Assembly: GCF_050908995.1 (NCBI RefSeq)
Contig: NC_135132.1
Coordinates: 2,661,001 to 2,725,000, forward strand
Direction: 5' to 3'
Origin: Andrena cerasifolii
Taxonomy: Eukaryota; Arthropoda; Insecta; Hymenoptera; Andrenidae
DNA: 64,000 nt
Part shown: piece after piece, positions 1 to 11,200 of the stretch
Layout of the letters: each line of letters starts with the position of its first letter
Numbering within the stretch: position 1 is the first letter of the stretch
Program-made: the position numbers and the translations under genes
Notes under the pieces: generated by a model
What the model was told of the DNA's origin: nothing
The model's input: the letters and a program-made list of their open reading frames with translations, nothing else
Database searches by the model: none

Positions 1-71
1 GCGCCCCACGATGCTTGACTTCGGTGATCGAACGAGAACCGGTGTTTCCATCGCGGCCACCACCGCTGGCA
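1..71 (-). rRNA. 5S rRNA-like sequence, 5' portion, cut by window edge
   Basis: Read on the minus strand, this begins GCCAGCGGTGG and continues through GGTTCTCGTTCGATCACCG to an AAGTCAAGC block. These are the loop B and helix III landmarks of animal 5S rRNA. The 3' half lies outside the window. The first 30 nt differ strongly from the two full-length 5S copies near 62 kb, where the canonical CCATACCA block is present. It is therefore probably a diverged pseudogene or a 5S-derived SINE head rather than an active gene. Confidence 0.6.
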
Positions 72-834
72 CGCAATAGATACAGCCAGTGTTTTACATT
101 TAACGATAAAGATAGTTAAATTATTTAAAAGCTGCTTTCACGATCGCAAACGGTTGACGATGCCACGCGCCATGCGCCAGTTTGACAAATTAGGAACAGA
201 ATATTGTTGCGGATAGATTCTAAACGTAGTTTCGGAAATAATAGTCTGTTTCATACCGCCACCCTGTTCCCTATTACCACCTCTTCCCCTGCTATTATGA
301 AGCACTGATAAAAAATCTAAAAATTTAAATTTGACGGAAACAATCTCTTGGAAAAGTCTGACTTGGACAGACATGAAAATATATTTTACTGAACCTTATG
401 CCACTCAAAGTGCATACAATATAAAAAAAGATGAAGTAGCTAGGAAAGATACCTGTAGCAGGTCACAGCACAGTGTCTCTGGCGAAAAGGCCCTATCATA
501 ATCATCATGCATGAATCTCCTACAACACCTAATACAGTATAATAAGAGCGACTTAATGCAATACCTGTTGCAAGTGAATTTGTAAAATCAATTTCGTGGA
601 CAACACGAAGGCTACATTAAATCGTTAACAATGATTTTCAAACATACATAAATATCAAATTGCTGCTGATACCTTGAACGAACTTAAGAATTATTTACAT
701 ATCTCACTTTTTGCAAGCTTTTATAATTAATAGAAAAGTGGAAGAAAAAGTAATTAGTTAGATACACAGTAACGCAGAATTAGGGCAACTGACAAACTAA
801 CATGAAATGGAAATACATAAAAAGACAGGGAAAC
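72..834. other. Intergenic, no gene seen
   Basis: This is AT-rich sequence with only short frames that lack family signatures. I see no transposon ends here. Confidence 0.5.
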
Positions 835-1529
835 GAAAGTACTATTACCCGGCCGAAAGAAGATCCCCAAGAGGCGGGCTCGGGCGATACAGTCCGTCGC
901 TATGACGATTGGTCGAATCACCTATTTGGCCACACTTTTAAAGACGCGGCACACGTATTTTGGTTATTGGCTGAAGTAGGCACATGATTGTCGCACCGCG
1001 CGACGAAGAGAGCGAACAAAACACATCGAGATCGAGTGGAATAGAGCGATCTGACCGACGAGCGCCAAAGCAATAGCGTAGGCATCTCAGATAGTTAACC
1101 ATTAATATATAATAACATAAAAATTTCCTTATTTTTCACAATATATTCAGGAACGTATTATCATTGGTTTGGATAGATTTTTCTGATTAAAATAAGCCCA
1201 AACGCAATTTCGCACAGATTGTTTGAAAAATAAGGAAATTTTTATGTTATTATATATTAATGGTTAACCGTCTGAGATGCCTACGCTATTGCTTTGGCGT
1301 TCGTCGGTCAGATCGCTCTATTCCACTCGATCTCGATGTGTTTTGTGCGCTCTCTTCGTCGCGCGGTGCGATAATGTATGTGCCTACTTCAGCCAATAAC
1401 CAAAATTCGTGTGTCGCGTCTTTAAAAGTGTGCCAAAATAGGTGATTCGACCAATCGTCATAGCGACGGACTGTATCGCCCGAGCCCGCCTCTTGGGGAT
1501 CTTCTTTCGGCCGGGTAATAGTACATGTA
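835..1529. mobile_element. Large fold-back element (about 300-bp arms)
   Basis: Two arms, about 839-1140 and 1222-1524, are near-perfect reverse complements around a spacer of about 80 bp. The outer arm ends read GTACTATTACCCGG and CCGGGTAATAGTAC. The 8-mer AGGGAAAC occurs just outside on both sides (827-834 and 1530-1537), a possible 8-bp target-site duplication. The arm ends sit 4-5 nt inside those repeats, so the exact boundary is uncertain. The structure is non-autonomous and encodes no protein. Short frames inside the arms are mirror artefacts. Confidence 0.7.
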
Positions 1530-2933
1530 AGGGAAACAATTTTTTAACAATGCAGTTAAAAAAAGTAAACAAAATTTTTTTACAAAATGGCTCTTCAGTC
1601 CTTAATTTTCATTTTTCTTTTATACTTCTATGGATTGCAAGGAGAAAGTACAAAACGATTTAATGGTGGGGTCAACAAACAATTAGCCGTTTAAGTGATA
1701 AACATATTACGTAATGTCTTGACCTTGAACTTCTGTTTTGGCAGCGCTGTTCATTATAAGCTTCGGGGGCTTCCCCCACTCTGTCACTGGTCACTACATC
1801 ATCAGCGATAGTTGACACTGCGTTGCGTGCGCATGCCCCACACAAGCACAATACAGCATGCGGAGGGAGACAAAATCGTGCATACGTCGAGGGGCCACGA
1901 ACAACACTGAAGGGAAAATTTCGTACTCTTTATCGGCTTTGCTGATAAACGTGATACACCTATGCTGAAAATATTTATGCTTCGAAAATAATGAAGACAA
2001 CAATTTTGTTATCTTGCATGTACTACTTTATGTTCATTTATCTTTTGCAATATGTGCCACTTCGTTTAAGATTTATGCACTTTTGCAACTGATATTACTC
2101 TATTATTTCTTGTACCTCTATCTTTTATTTTTAAATAAAACATTGCGTTGAATAGAAATTAATCTTTGGCTCAAAGATACTCTTGAATTGCATTTAATGT
2201 TAACTGAGTTAAGATTTTGTGTTGGCTACAGTTTTACTTCCGTTATTTTTTTAACAAATTTCACGCATACTTCTGTGTTTTCTGTATCCCTTTTGATTTT
2301 ACTTTGAACCTCGGAGATTCAAATTTCGTATTTTTTAAATTTGACTTACCTGTGCACTAAATTCTACAAAACTATACCTATAATTCAAATGTTCTTCTTG
2401 ACTGAATTTTCGTTTTCGTTTACAATAGAAACTTTGTATAAAAATTTAAGTCCATAGCACGGTTATTGTTATAATAGATCTTATATAAATATTATTACAT
2501 ATTTACGCTTAGGAATATATTGCCAAAACACAATATTTTATTAATTACGAAGCTGTACAGAGTTTTGTGTTTAATAATTTAAGAGAATATAAGTACACAC
2601 CATTTTCACTTAAGGGGTCATTCTACTTTAGGAACCGCCAAAAAATCAAGCTATTTTTAAAGATATTTTTCTGAGTAAATTCACCATATAATGAAAGAAA
2701 TCTTTTTGGTATTTATTAAGTAACTCTTATATTATAGAAAAAAAAATAAAAAGATTTTTTTTTAATTTGTTTTAATAGGTTTTTACAGTGTTAATGTGGC
2801 ACCTGAAAAATAGGTATGCTCATAGCGTAGATGATTTCAAGGCTCAGGTTTATCCGAAACAAAAAATTCCAACAGATTCTTAATCTGTATGAGTGTCGCT
2901 ATAGCCCCTAGCTCAATTAACAATTTTATCAAG
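1530..2933. other. Intergenic, no gene seen
   Basis: AT-rich sequence with long A and T runs. I see no open frame with recognisable protein features and no defined repeat boundaries. Confidence 0.45.
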
Positions 2934-3476
2934 TATACAGGGTGTGGCCGATAGGGTAGTACCTACAAGCGAGCAGGAGGTTGACTCCTTACGCAAAAAC
3001 TTTAGTTTTACAGAAATTTGATTTTGAAATTTTGTTGGGAACGCATGCGATTGATTAAGAAATAGTCGAGTGCAACAGCAAATATGGCACAGCTGCTGAT
3101 AAAGTGAATCCTTGGGCAGAACTAAGTCGAAATTATACAATAGCTTTTTCTGAATAAGGCTTGTTTTCACGAAAATCGAGTTCGAAGATCCAAAAATCGG
3201 TTTCACCTTCAAATCAATTTTTTCGAAATCAACTCACAATTTCGACTTATTTGTACACGAGGATTCATTCCAGGCATAAAAAAAGAAGTATAACGCCATT
3301 TAAAAAAATGAAGGTGACTTTGAAATCTCCAACAACCCACCACCCCACAAAAAAATTATTACTGGCACGTTGTGGCTCCATTGGTACTGCATAACTTTTG
3401 TAAGTAAAGTTTTTTCATATCTCTAAAAATAACGAAGATATTCCAGGTGGTCAAAGTTGCTGTTCAACCCTGTGTA
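2934..3476. mobile_element. Possible ACAGGGTGT-ended DNA element
   Basis: The left edge reads TATACAGGGTGTGGCC, the same kind of end seen on clearer elements at 20969, 37926 and 45559. The right edge, CAACCCTGTGTA, is only an imperfect inverted match, so the assignment is tentative. Confidence 0.35.
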
Positions 3477-3609
3477 ACTGAAAGTGCAAGAAGTGGTTAT
3501 GAAACATGTATAGGGCAGAGTCCTACAGTACCGGCCACTTCAAGTTTTGTACTATAACTTGGGCGTTTGTTGGTAAAAATTAAATTTCAAAAAATTAATT
3601 TGTAGTACA

Positions 3610-3807
3610 GATTGTGCTCAATAAAAGGGAATCGTTGTTCATTTGTTTGTCCTTCTTTCACGCCTAAACAGCTGAACGGATTTCAATGAAATTTTGAATA
3701 TACATTACATACATCCTAGATTAGATTATAGGCTATTTTGTTTAGGCTTTTTATTTTGGAAACATCATAAATAATTCCCCGGTGAAACCTGGTAACAGGT
3801 CAGCTAG
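3610..3807 (+). mobile_element. Helitron-like non-autonomous element
   Basis: The interior resembles arthropod non-autonomous Helitrons (a block around TTTGTCCTTCTTTCACGCC, then GAACGGATTTC). The 3' end has a small CCTG-GTAA-CAGG hairpin followed by CAGCTAG and a T. A hairpin close to a CTRR end followed by T is the Helitron signature. The 5' boundary is approximate. Confidence 0.5.
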
Positions 3808-3963
3808 TTTTATTTTAAAGATTACTAATTCGCTGGAATAAAACAGTTGTAATTCACAGCGAACGAAAAATTGTCCAATCCTGACCCATAACTTAGTAGA
3901 TTTTAAGGTCTGGGTAATTAATAATGTTAGTAAAGACATTTAAAAATACAATAGAACATTTAT

Positions 3964-4135
3964 TTAGGCAGGTCTACAAATATGACAGGTTAAATGGTCG
4001 ATATTTTCTTGGTCTGTACAGTGCTCGTGAGCCCAACCCTTGCATTTGATGCACTGCCCCAAATCTTCGTTGAATGATTCTTTATAAATGATGCACTCAG
4101 TGACTTGTTCAATAAAACCTAGTTTAAGTTCACTT
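3964..4135 (-). pseudogene. Remnant of a protein C-terminus with a PHD-like zinc finger
   Basis: On the minus strand a frame ends in a stop codon and carries closely spaced Cys/His pairs: CIKC, then HEHC, then CHIC, with a WAHEHC block. This C-x2-C ... H-x2-C ... C-x2-C arrangement is typical of the C-terminal zinc fingers of several insect DNA transposases. An in-frame stop lies about 20 codons upstream of the first Cys pair, so only a fragment survives. Transposase origin is inference; a fragment of a host PHD protein is the alternative. Confidence 0.4.
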
Positions 4136-4989
4136 CAGTTTAGTTTAGTCTGATTTTGCTTTATAGTAGCATTTTCAAAGCCACATTCACATCGTTCTGC
4201 GCCAATTTTCTATTTTTTCTGTTTAATTTTGGACATTTTTTGCTGAAAAACAAAGAAGAAAGACCTAAAGACTTCAATAATAGGAAATTTATTTTAAAAA
4301 ATTTGTCCGGTACTGCACGAGAAGCACGTAAAAAAAGTTTTAGGTTCGATGCGTGACGTACAAAGCAAATTGCAAATCCGGGGTATTTATGTATACCTAA
4401 TAGTCTACAAATAATGTACGTAATATGGCAAAATTATTTAATTACCTGTAAAGTAAGAAATCAGCTATGAAAAATAACATTTTTTGCACGGAGAACCAGC
4501 GTAAACGTTAAAAGTCTTAAAACACTGGTAATACTGAAGAAAAAAGAACGTCCCCGGAATACGTTGCTCAGGACTATAGTATTTATGTATTTCTCCATCG
4601 ATACTGCAATTAACTAACATTGGAAGCCAGATCTAGCTTTGATAGTAGGACTTTTCCCTAAGCATATTTACTGGGCTACAGTTTAGGAACTGAATGCTCT
4701 ATACATACTATAGTTTACCACATATACTTGAGCTACAGTAGACTATTATAAGACATAAATAATAATTCATTATAATAAATAAAGCCCGGCTATTTCATTA
4801 ACTCCGTTGCATTTATTAAACTTAATAAACATTGAATCTGTTCCTTTGTGACAGAAATCGAAAATGTGCTTTCGGCAGATTCGTGTACATATGGAGAAGT
4901 AAATAAACGTATACGTACCGATGAGACACTGTATCTGGGAAACACGATGTGGGTCGCAAGTTCATAGTGATTACCTTGTTCCGAATAAG

Positions 4990-4996
4990 TATAAAA
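4990..4996 (+). promoter_or_regulatory. TATA box of hexamerin gene 1
   Basis: TATAAAA lies 78 bp upstream of the start ATG. Genes 2 and 3 also have TATA-like boxes 59-66 bp before their ATGs. This supports the chosen starts and a strong, regulated promoter of the storage-protein kind. Confidence 0.75.
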
Positions 4997-5067
4997 GAGC
5001 GCCGGGAGCGATGCATGGTTTATAACGTTTAATTGTATCCAGGGTTGTGCACGGTTCATCAGAGGGG

Positions 5068-5289
5068 ATGCTGAAGGCAGTGTTGTTACTCGCGCTCGGC
5101 GCGCTATGCGTCGCAGATGCCGCCAAATTCACGGGCAGCCGGACGGCTGACATGGACTTCGTGACTAAACAGAAAAAGGCTTACGAGCTTCTGCTTTATG
5201 TTAGGCAGAGCGACTTGATCGACGCCGAATACTACGATATTGGAAGGAACTACAACATAGAGAGTAACATAGACATGTACCAAGACAAG
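5068..5289 (+). CDS. Hexamerin 1, coding exon 1
   Basis: Codons 1-74. A hydrophobic signal peptide (MLKAVLLLALGALCVADA) leads into the FVTKQKKAYELL block that opens the N domain. The donor is AAG|GTGATC in phase 0, the same place and phase as in genes 2 and 3. Confidence 0.93.
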
Positions 5290-8200
5290 GTGATCAAATA
5301 ATGGTGTTACAATTACACTGCATTTCAAGCTTACACGACATTCAAATTTATTCGGATTTCTATTATGATTATTATCTTGGAGATTTGAGTTCAATCGATT
5401 CGGATTTACTTGTTGCCTTCGTTATGGAGAAATATGTTAAGATTCGATTTTTTAAATAGAGTTTGTAGTTTGTAACTGGATGCGCTGACTTAAGGGGAGG
5501 TTCCTGTCTAAAAATCGATTTTTTTTATTTCATTTTTCGAATGTTCGACCTTTTAGGAATACGCGTTTAAAAGGATTTATTGAAATTCTGAAAATTCCCG
5601 AAACTGCAAATGCATGGGTAATCCCCGGCCACTCGGCACTCACGTAAAACTTTAAACGCGTTTTTCTCGAAACAGTGTTCTCAAAACGGTGGGACCTGTA
5701 TTTCCAAAAGTTATTATCCGATTCGACTAAAACCTTTTTTATTTTGAAGAATATTCTTCTGTCTAGGGGGATGTCGGAAAAATTCAAAAGATTGAAAATT
5801 TATAATTTTCAAAGGCGTTGAAAGGATAAAAACTATAGGGAAAAAGTGATTTCAAACTTCAAGTGTCGTTATTTTCTAAAAAATGTTATTTTTGTAATTC
5901 TTTCTGGTTTCTCCCCTAGCCAGAAGTATATTCTTCAAAATAAAAAAAGTTTCAGTCGAATCGGATAATAACTTTTGGAGATACAGGTCCCACCGATTGG
6001 GATCAATTTTTTGACGCCTTGATTTTAATGATTCCCCAGTGCCGTGTGCAATGATTAATTATAAAACAAAAAATATATTTCTGTAGCTTAAGATATTCTT
6101 AATGCAAAGCAAAAAGTCCCATTAAATTATATATAGTAGTTTTCCTTTAATTAATTCCTAAAGTTTACCTATTTTTTGGCTCAAGACCAGAAGGTCCCCT
6201 AAGAGGGTATACCCGTTTAAACGCTCGGAAAATGTGTACATTTTGTGGCTTTTTTTACAAGTCTTGATGAAGATTTCCTGTTTCTGTATTATGTTTACAT
6301 AGTATTGTGAACTACTTAATAAAAGATTCAGTTAAAAAACTATTGTTTTTCGGAAGTTATGGATACATATCCGAAACTCTCTCGAGTTTAGACGGCTACA
6401 CGGTGGCCCTGAAAAAATCTGTGTCGTGTCTGAAGTGAAAAACAGTAAAATTTTCTTACAAAATATGTTAATAGCTATCGATCTATGGGGCCGATTTTGA
6501 AAATTTTGAAAAATAAAGAAATGTTTTTTTTTTAACTTGGGCAAATCTTCAAAATTTTTTAATAATTTTTAATATTTCTGTAAATATCTCTATTATTAAG
6601 GCCCATTGGCAGAAACGCTCGGACACCTATTTACTCATTTTCGACATAGATCCATCGTGCCAAGGCTTATCAAAATCGGTGTCTACCACATGGTGTCCTC
6701 CCCTTGTTAGTGATATTTACAAGCAGAAAGTTGCATAACTAATACATCTGTACACGTAACAATGTACTGTGAGTTAAGTAATATTTAGTGTGGTCAATTA
6801 ATAATAGTATATACATATGTATGTACAGTACGCATCTGGTGCTCATCATTGCACTTAGCGATATTTACAAGCAGAAAGTTGCTTAACTAATAAACCAGAG
6901 TGGACCATACTGCATATTCCCTAACTCCCCCGTATATTGTTACGTGTACAGATTTATTAGTTATGCAACTTTCTGCTTGTAAATATCGTTAAGTGCAATG
7001 ATGAGCTCCAGATGCGTACTGTACATATGTACATATTATATGTATATATTATAAAATAACAATTTAACCCTTATTAAAGTTATTAGTCAACCAGCCCCGA
7101 TCGATCATTTTGACTTCAATAATCTATATAACCTCCAATTATTTATGTATAAACAAAAATACTATGTCAATAGATCGCCTAATAAACAAACTTTAAAATA
7201 ATCCCCTAACATTTACTCTATTGTAACTATATAAAGCGTGAAAAAATAAAATCTTAAAGAAAAAATATTTACTTACGTAGTCAATTTTTCGACAAACGCT
7301 GATAAGTGTTAAAAAAACATGCGATCGCGGGGTCGGACATAAATGCATGGCATAGTAGAAGTGACTTCTTTCTACAGTAAATCTTTCCGCAATAGAACAT
7401 ATGTCGGTGCAAAGTTATTAACAATTAGTCAACCTACCCCTTGATACAACCAGCCCCGCTCTCCCCTATTTATCGCTGTAACAATTTTCGAGGAATTCGC
7501 TAAAGCTGTATGCTTAGGGCTAACTAAATACACACGAAACGAATTCAGTTAATCTAGTGATTCTCAACCGGTGGGTCGCAACCCCCAAGTGGGTCACGAA
7601 ATGTTTTCTGGGGGATCGCCATGATTTTTTTTTTTAAATACTATTAGTTAGAATTATATTCTGAAACACTTTATTATAATGTGTTTTCTTTACCTTTTTA
7701 AATTTACCTTACCTTATGTGTGTGTGTGTGTGTCGGGGGTCGCAGGCTATTTGAATACTTAAAAGGGGTTCGTGACTCCAAAAAGGTTGACAAACACTGT
7801 GTTAGTCAAAATAACTCTATTATTCGAATAACTTCAACTCTTCACACACCTCGAATTTTCTTTAAATTTATTCCACAATAAATTAAGAAAATAGTGCTCA
7901 GCTAGCTTTTTCTGAGAGGGGTTGCTTTACACCCTTTTAGTACAATTATACATAATCACGATATTCCTATTTCAAATTGTAATTTTACTGGAGAATACAG
8001 GAAGATAGAATGTAGAATGTTCGCTAAAATTGTTCGGTTCGGGTTAAGAAACGAAGAACCTTGAATTATTTATGAAATTTTTAGAAACTACGAAGCTTTA
8101 CTTTCTAAATAATTGAAGTGAAGAAATGTATTATTAAAGGACATGTATTCTTTTTTAGAATGTCGTACAAAAGTTCATCTGGTGGAGCAACCAGGGACTG

Positions 8201-11200
8201 CTGATGAGCCCCAGTGCTATTTTCTCTATGTACAACTCTGAACAACTTGAAGAGATGAAGATGCTGTTCGAGTTATTTTACACCGCTAAAGACTTCCAGA
8301 CCTTCTACAAAACCGCTTGTTGGGCCCGGCTTCACGTAAACCCCGGCGTCTTTACGTCCGCCTTCACAGTTGCGGTGCTCTACAGAAGCGACTGCAAATA
8401 CATGACACTGCCACCAATTTACGAAATCTACCCGAACCTCTTCTTCGATTCGACCATAATCCAGAAGGCGCAAAACATAAAGATGAACCGTGGTAACTAT
8501 TTTCACCATGCATTGAAACATCCAGATTCAAAATCAAAAGCAACAGTTGTTCTAAATTTTCATTGCATTAAGCTTCACAGCTAATAAAAGAGCGCCCCTT
8601 GCTTTTTCTATTTCTTTAATTTATGTATGAAAATGGTTCATCATGTAGCTGGATTTCAGAAAGTACAATTTTTTGTGTATTTTTGAAGGACATTGTTTAA
8701 CAACGATAAACTTTTATCAGGTGTAAGTAGTGCCAGCGCAATTGGAAACACGGAGACATATATGATCTACGCAAACTACTCTGGCGCGAACATGATGCCG
8801 TACAAAGACTCGGAATACAAGTTGGATTACTACATGGAGGATATCGGACTGAATGCTTACTATTACTACTTCCGACAAGTGTTCCCCTCTTGGCTGAGCA
8901 GCAAGAATTACGATGTCCCCAAGAATATTCGAGGAGAGCTTTACTATTTCATACACCAGCAGCTGCTGGCACGGTACGACCTCGAACGCATGTCGAACGG
9001 CCTCGGTGACGTTGAAGACTTGGACTGGTACAAGCCCATCTTCCCTGGATATTATTCGACGTTAATGTACTCCAACGGCATCCCCATTCCACAGAGAAAT
9101 CGCTATTCGAGCATTCCCTACTACAAGAACAAATACCTGAAGGTACGTTTAAACTGCCTTTTCGTCACTACCCGTGTATTCCCAAACTCAAAAGTCAATA
9201 GGTGATGAATTTCGGAATGGATGATTAGCCTCATCTTGGCAACAGAATTAGTAGTGATTAGAGCTGATCAAGTACCCGGAAGAAGCAAGCCGAGCCTGGC
9301 TCGGCTTGAAAAACCGAGCCGAGCCGGGTACCCGAAAGAACCGAGCGGCTCGGACAGAACCAAGTACTTGAATTTTTTTCAAGCGGCCCGAAAGAAACCG
9401 GGCGGATAGGATGGAACCGAGCGGATTGAATTTTTCCAAGCGGCCCGAAAGAAACCGGGCGGATTGGATGGAACCGAGCGGATTGAATTTTTCCAAGCGG
9501 CCCGAAAGAAACCGGGCGGATTGGAAAGTAAGCGGGCGGGCCCTAAGAAACCGGGTGGCTTGGAAAAATTCAATCCTCTTCGTTCTATCCAATCCGCCCG
9601 GTTTCTTTCGGGCCGCTTGGAAAAATTCAAGTACTTGGTTCTATCCGAGTCGCTCGGTTCTTTCGGGTACCTGGCTCGGCTTGGAAACCGAGTCCCGGAT
9701 TGGTTCGGATTTCAATCTACCCGAATATTTAAGTACTCGTACAGCTCTAGTAGTGATAGACAAATTGAGATAGTCATTTGTGTGTAATGAAGATGTATTA
9801 TTATTATAAAGGAGTGGTGGGTAATAATTATATTACTTAAAAAGGTGTTAAAAATATTTCGGTGTTATCCCTTTGGGTGCTGCGGACGCATATAATCGGC
9901 GAACCCACGCGGGGAACGCTTATAGGTGTCCAGAACTTATCGGTATTAACCGCAGCAGATGGATTTCCGCGCACGGTGTACGCGCAGTAATTGAATCTTA
10001 ACATCGAAAATGATAATGACGATGGAAGGGAGTGGGCTGTAATGGAAGAACATTTTTAACGTTCTAGAACATCCACGCGTTGGAGATGCGTATAATGGAT
10101 GCCATTGACTCCGGTTTCATGAGGGATGAGGAAGGAAAATCAATCAACATCTACGGTCCGGAAGGTCTGAACCTCATGGCCAACGCGATCGAAGGAAACA
10201 TTGATTCTTGCAACAGAAGATTCTATGGCATGTACGAGACTCTTGCGCGAGACATCCTTGGCTTCAGCATGGACTATCAAAATAAGAACAAAATGATCCC
10301 AAGCGCCATGCAATCTGATTGCACCAGCCTGAGAGATCCAGCTTTCTACATGCTTTACAAGAGGATCATGTCTTGTTTCTTCAGGTACGATACCAATCAC
10401 CTTAATTTACTTTATCTCATAAACTCAAGTCATACGGTAGTACAGGTATACTGAGCGCAGTAGTGAGACGTATCTTGCGCATGCCCAACGAGAAGAGATC
10501 TCTGCAATATCTGAATTTTATGGATATAGTGATGATGTAAATCATGCAGATCATTTTACATTTAATACACATCTCGTGCCGACACATTCCAAATTGGAAT
10601 TTGAATATTTCAGAATTTACGTAAACGTTTCCAAGAAATTCTTTTGTATTTCTTGTTAGGGATGATGTTCACGAAAACCGAAATTTGTGAGTGAAAAAGC
10701 TTGATGTGGTAGCGTCTCTATTGACACACGCGTTTGTAACACAGAGGTTCCTAGACGAGAATTCCTTTTTTTAGAAGGCCGTGGGGTGACGCGCAATAAA
10801 GTACTACTATGCAGGTGTGCAGGTAGATTGGTGTTTTAAGGATTGAGGAGGAAAGTGCGTTTCGTCTTGGGACCTTCAGCCAGATTTTCATCAGTAGGGC
10901 TACAATCGACAGACCCTGCTCCAAACGCATGGGGACCGAGAGTAATAAACTTGGAACTTGTATATATATAGTAAAGAGATTGGAACCTATGACTTGCGAA
11001 AAAGAATTAGGAAGATTAGATCTCTGGTGGCGTTGGCGAGCACTAATATTTGCGATCCCATGGTGGGGCTGGGACGTTGCACGTTTGTGGAGAGCATTCA
11101 AATTCTCTGGGGTCGTCGATGACCCCAGAGTGTCGTTCTAGGGTTAAATTCGAGGTTTGGCAGGTTATTTAGTGTCGAGGCGTTGCTATTGGATGATGGG

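Noticed and set aside
802..1663. Four open frames of 60-73 codons around the fold-back at 839-1524
   Set aside because: They are reverse-complement echoes of the inverted arms, with no protein family features.
5047..5067. Upstream in-frame extension of gene 1
   Set aside because: It would need a GTG start and would put seven extra polar residues before the signal peptide. The ATG at 5068 fits the TATA spacing and paralogues.
9248..9787. Overlapping frames of 83-120 codons on both strands
   Set aside because: Fold-back GC-rich repeats inside a hAT-bounded element give mirrored frames with no independent protein features.
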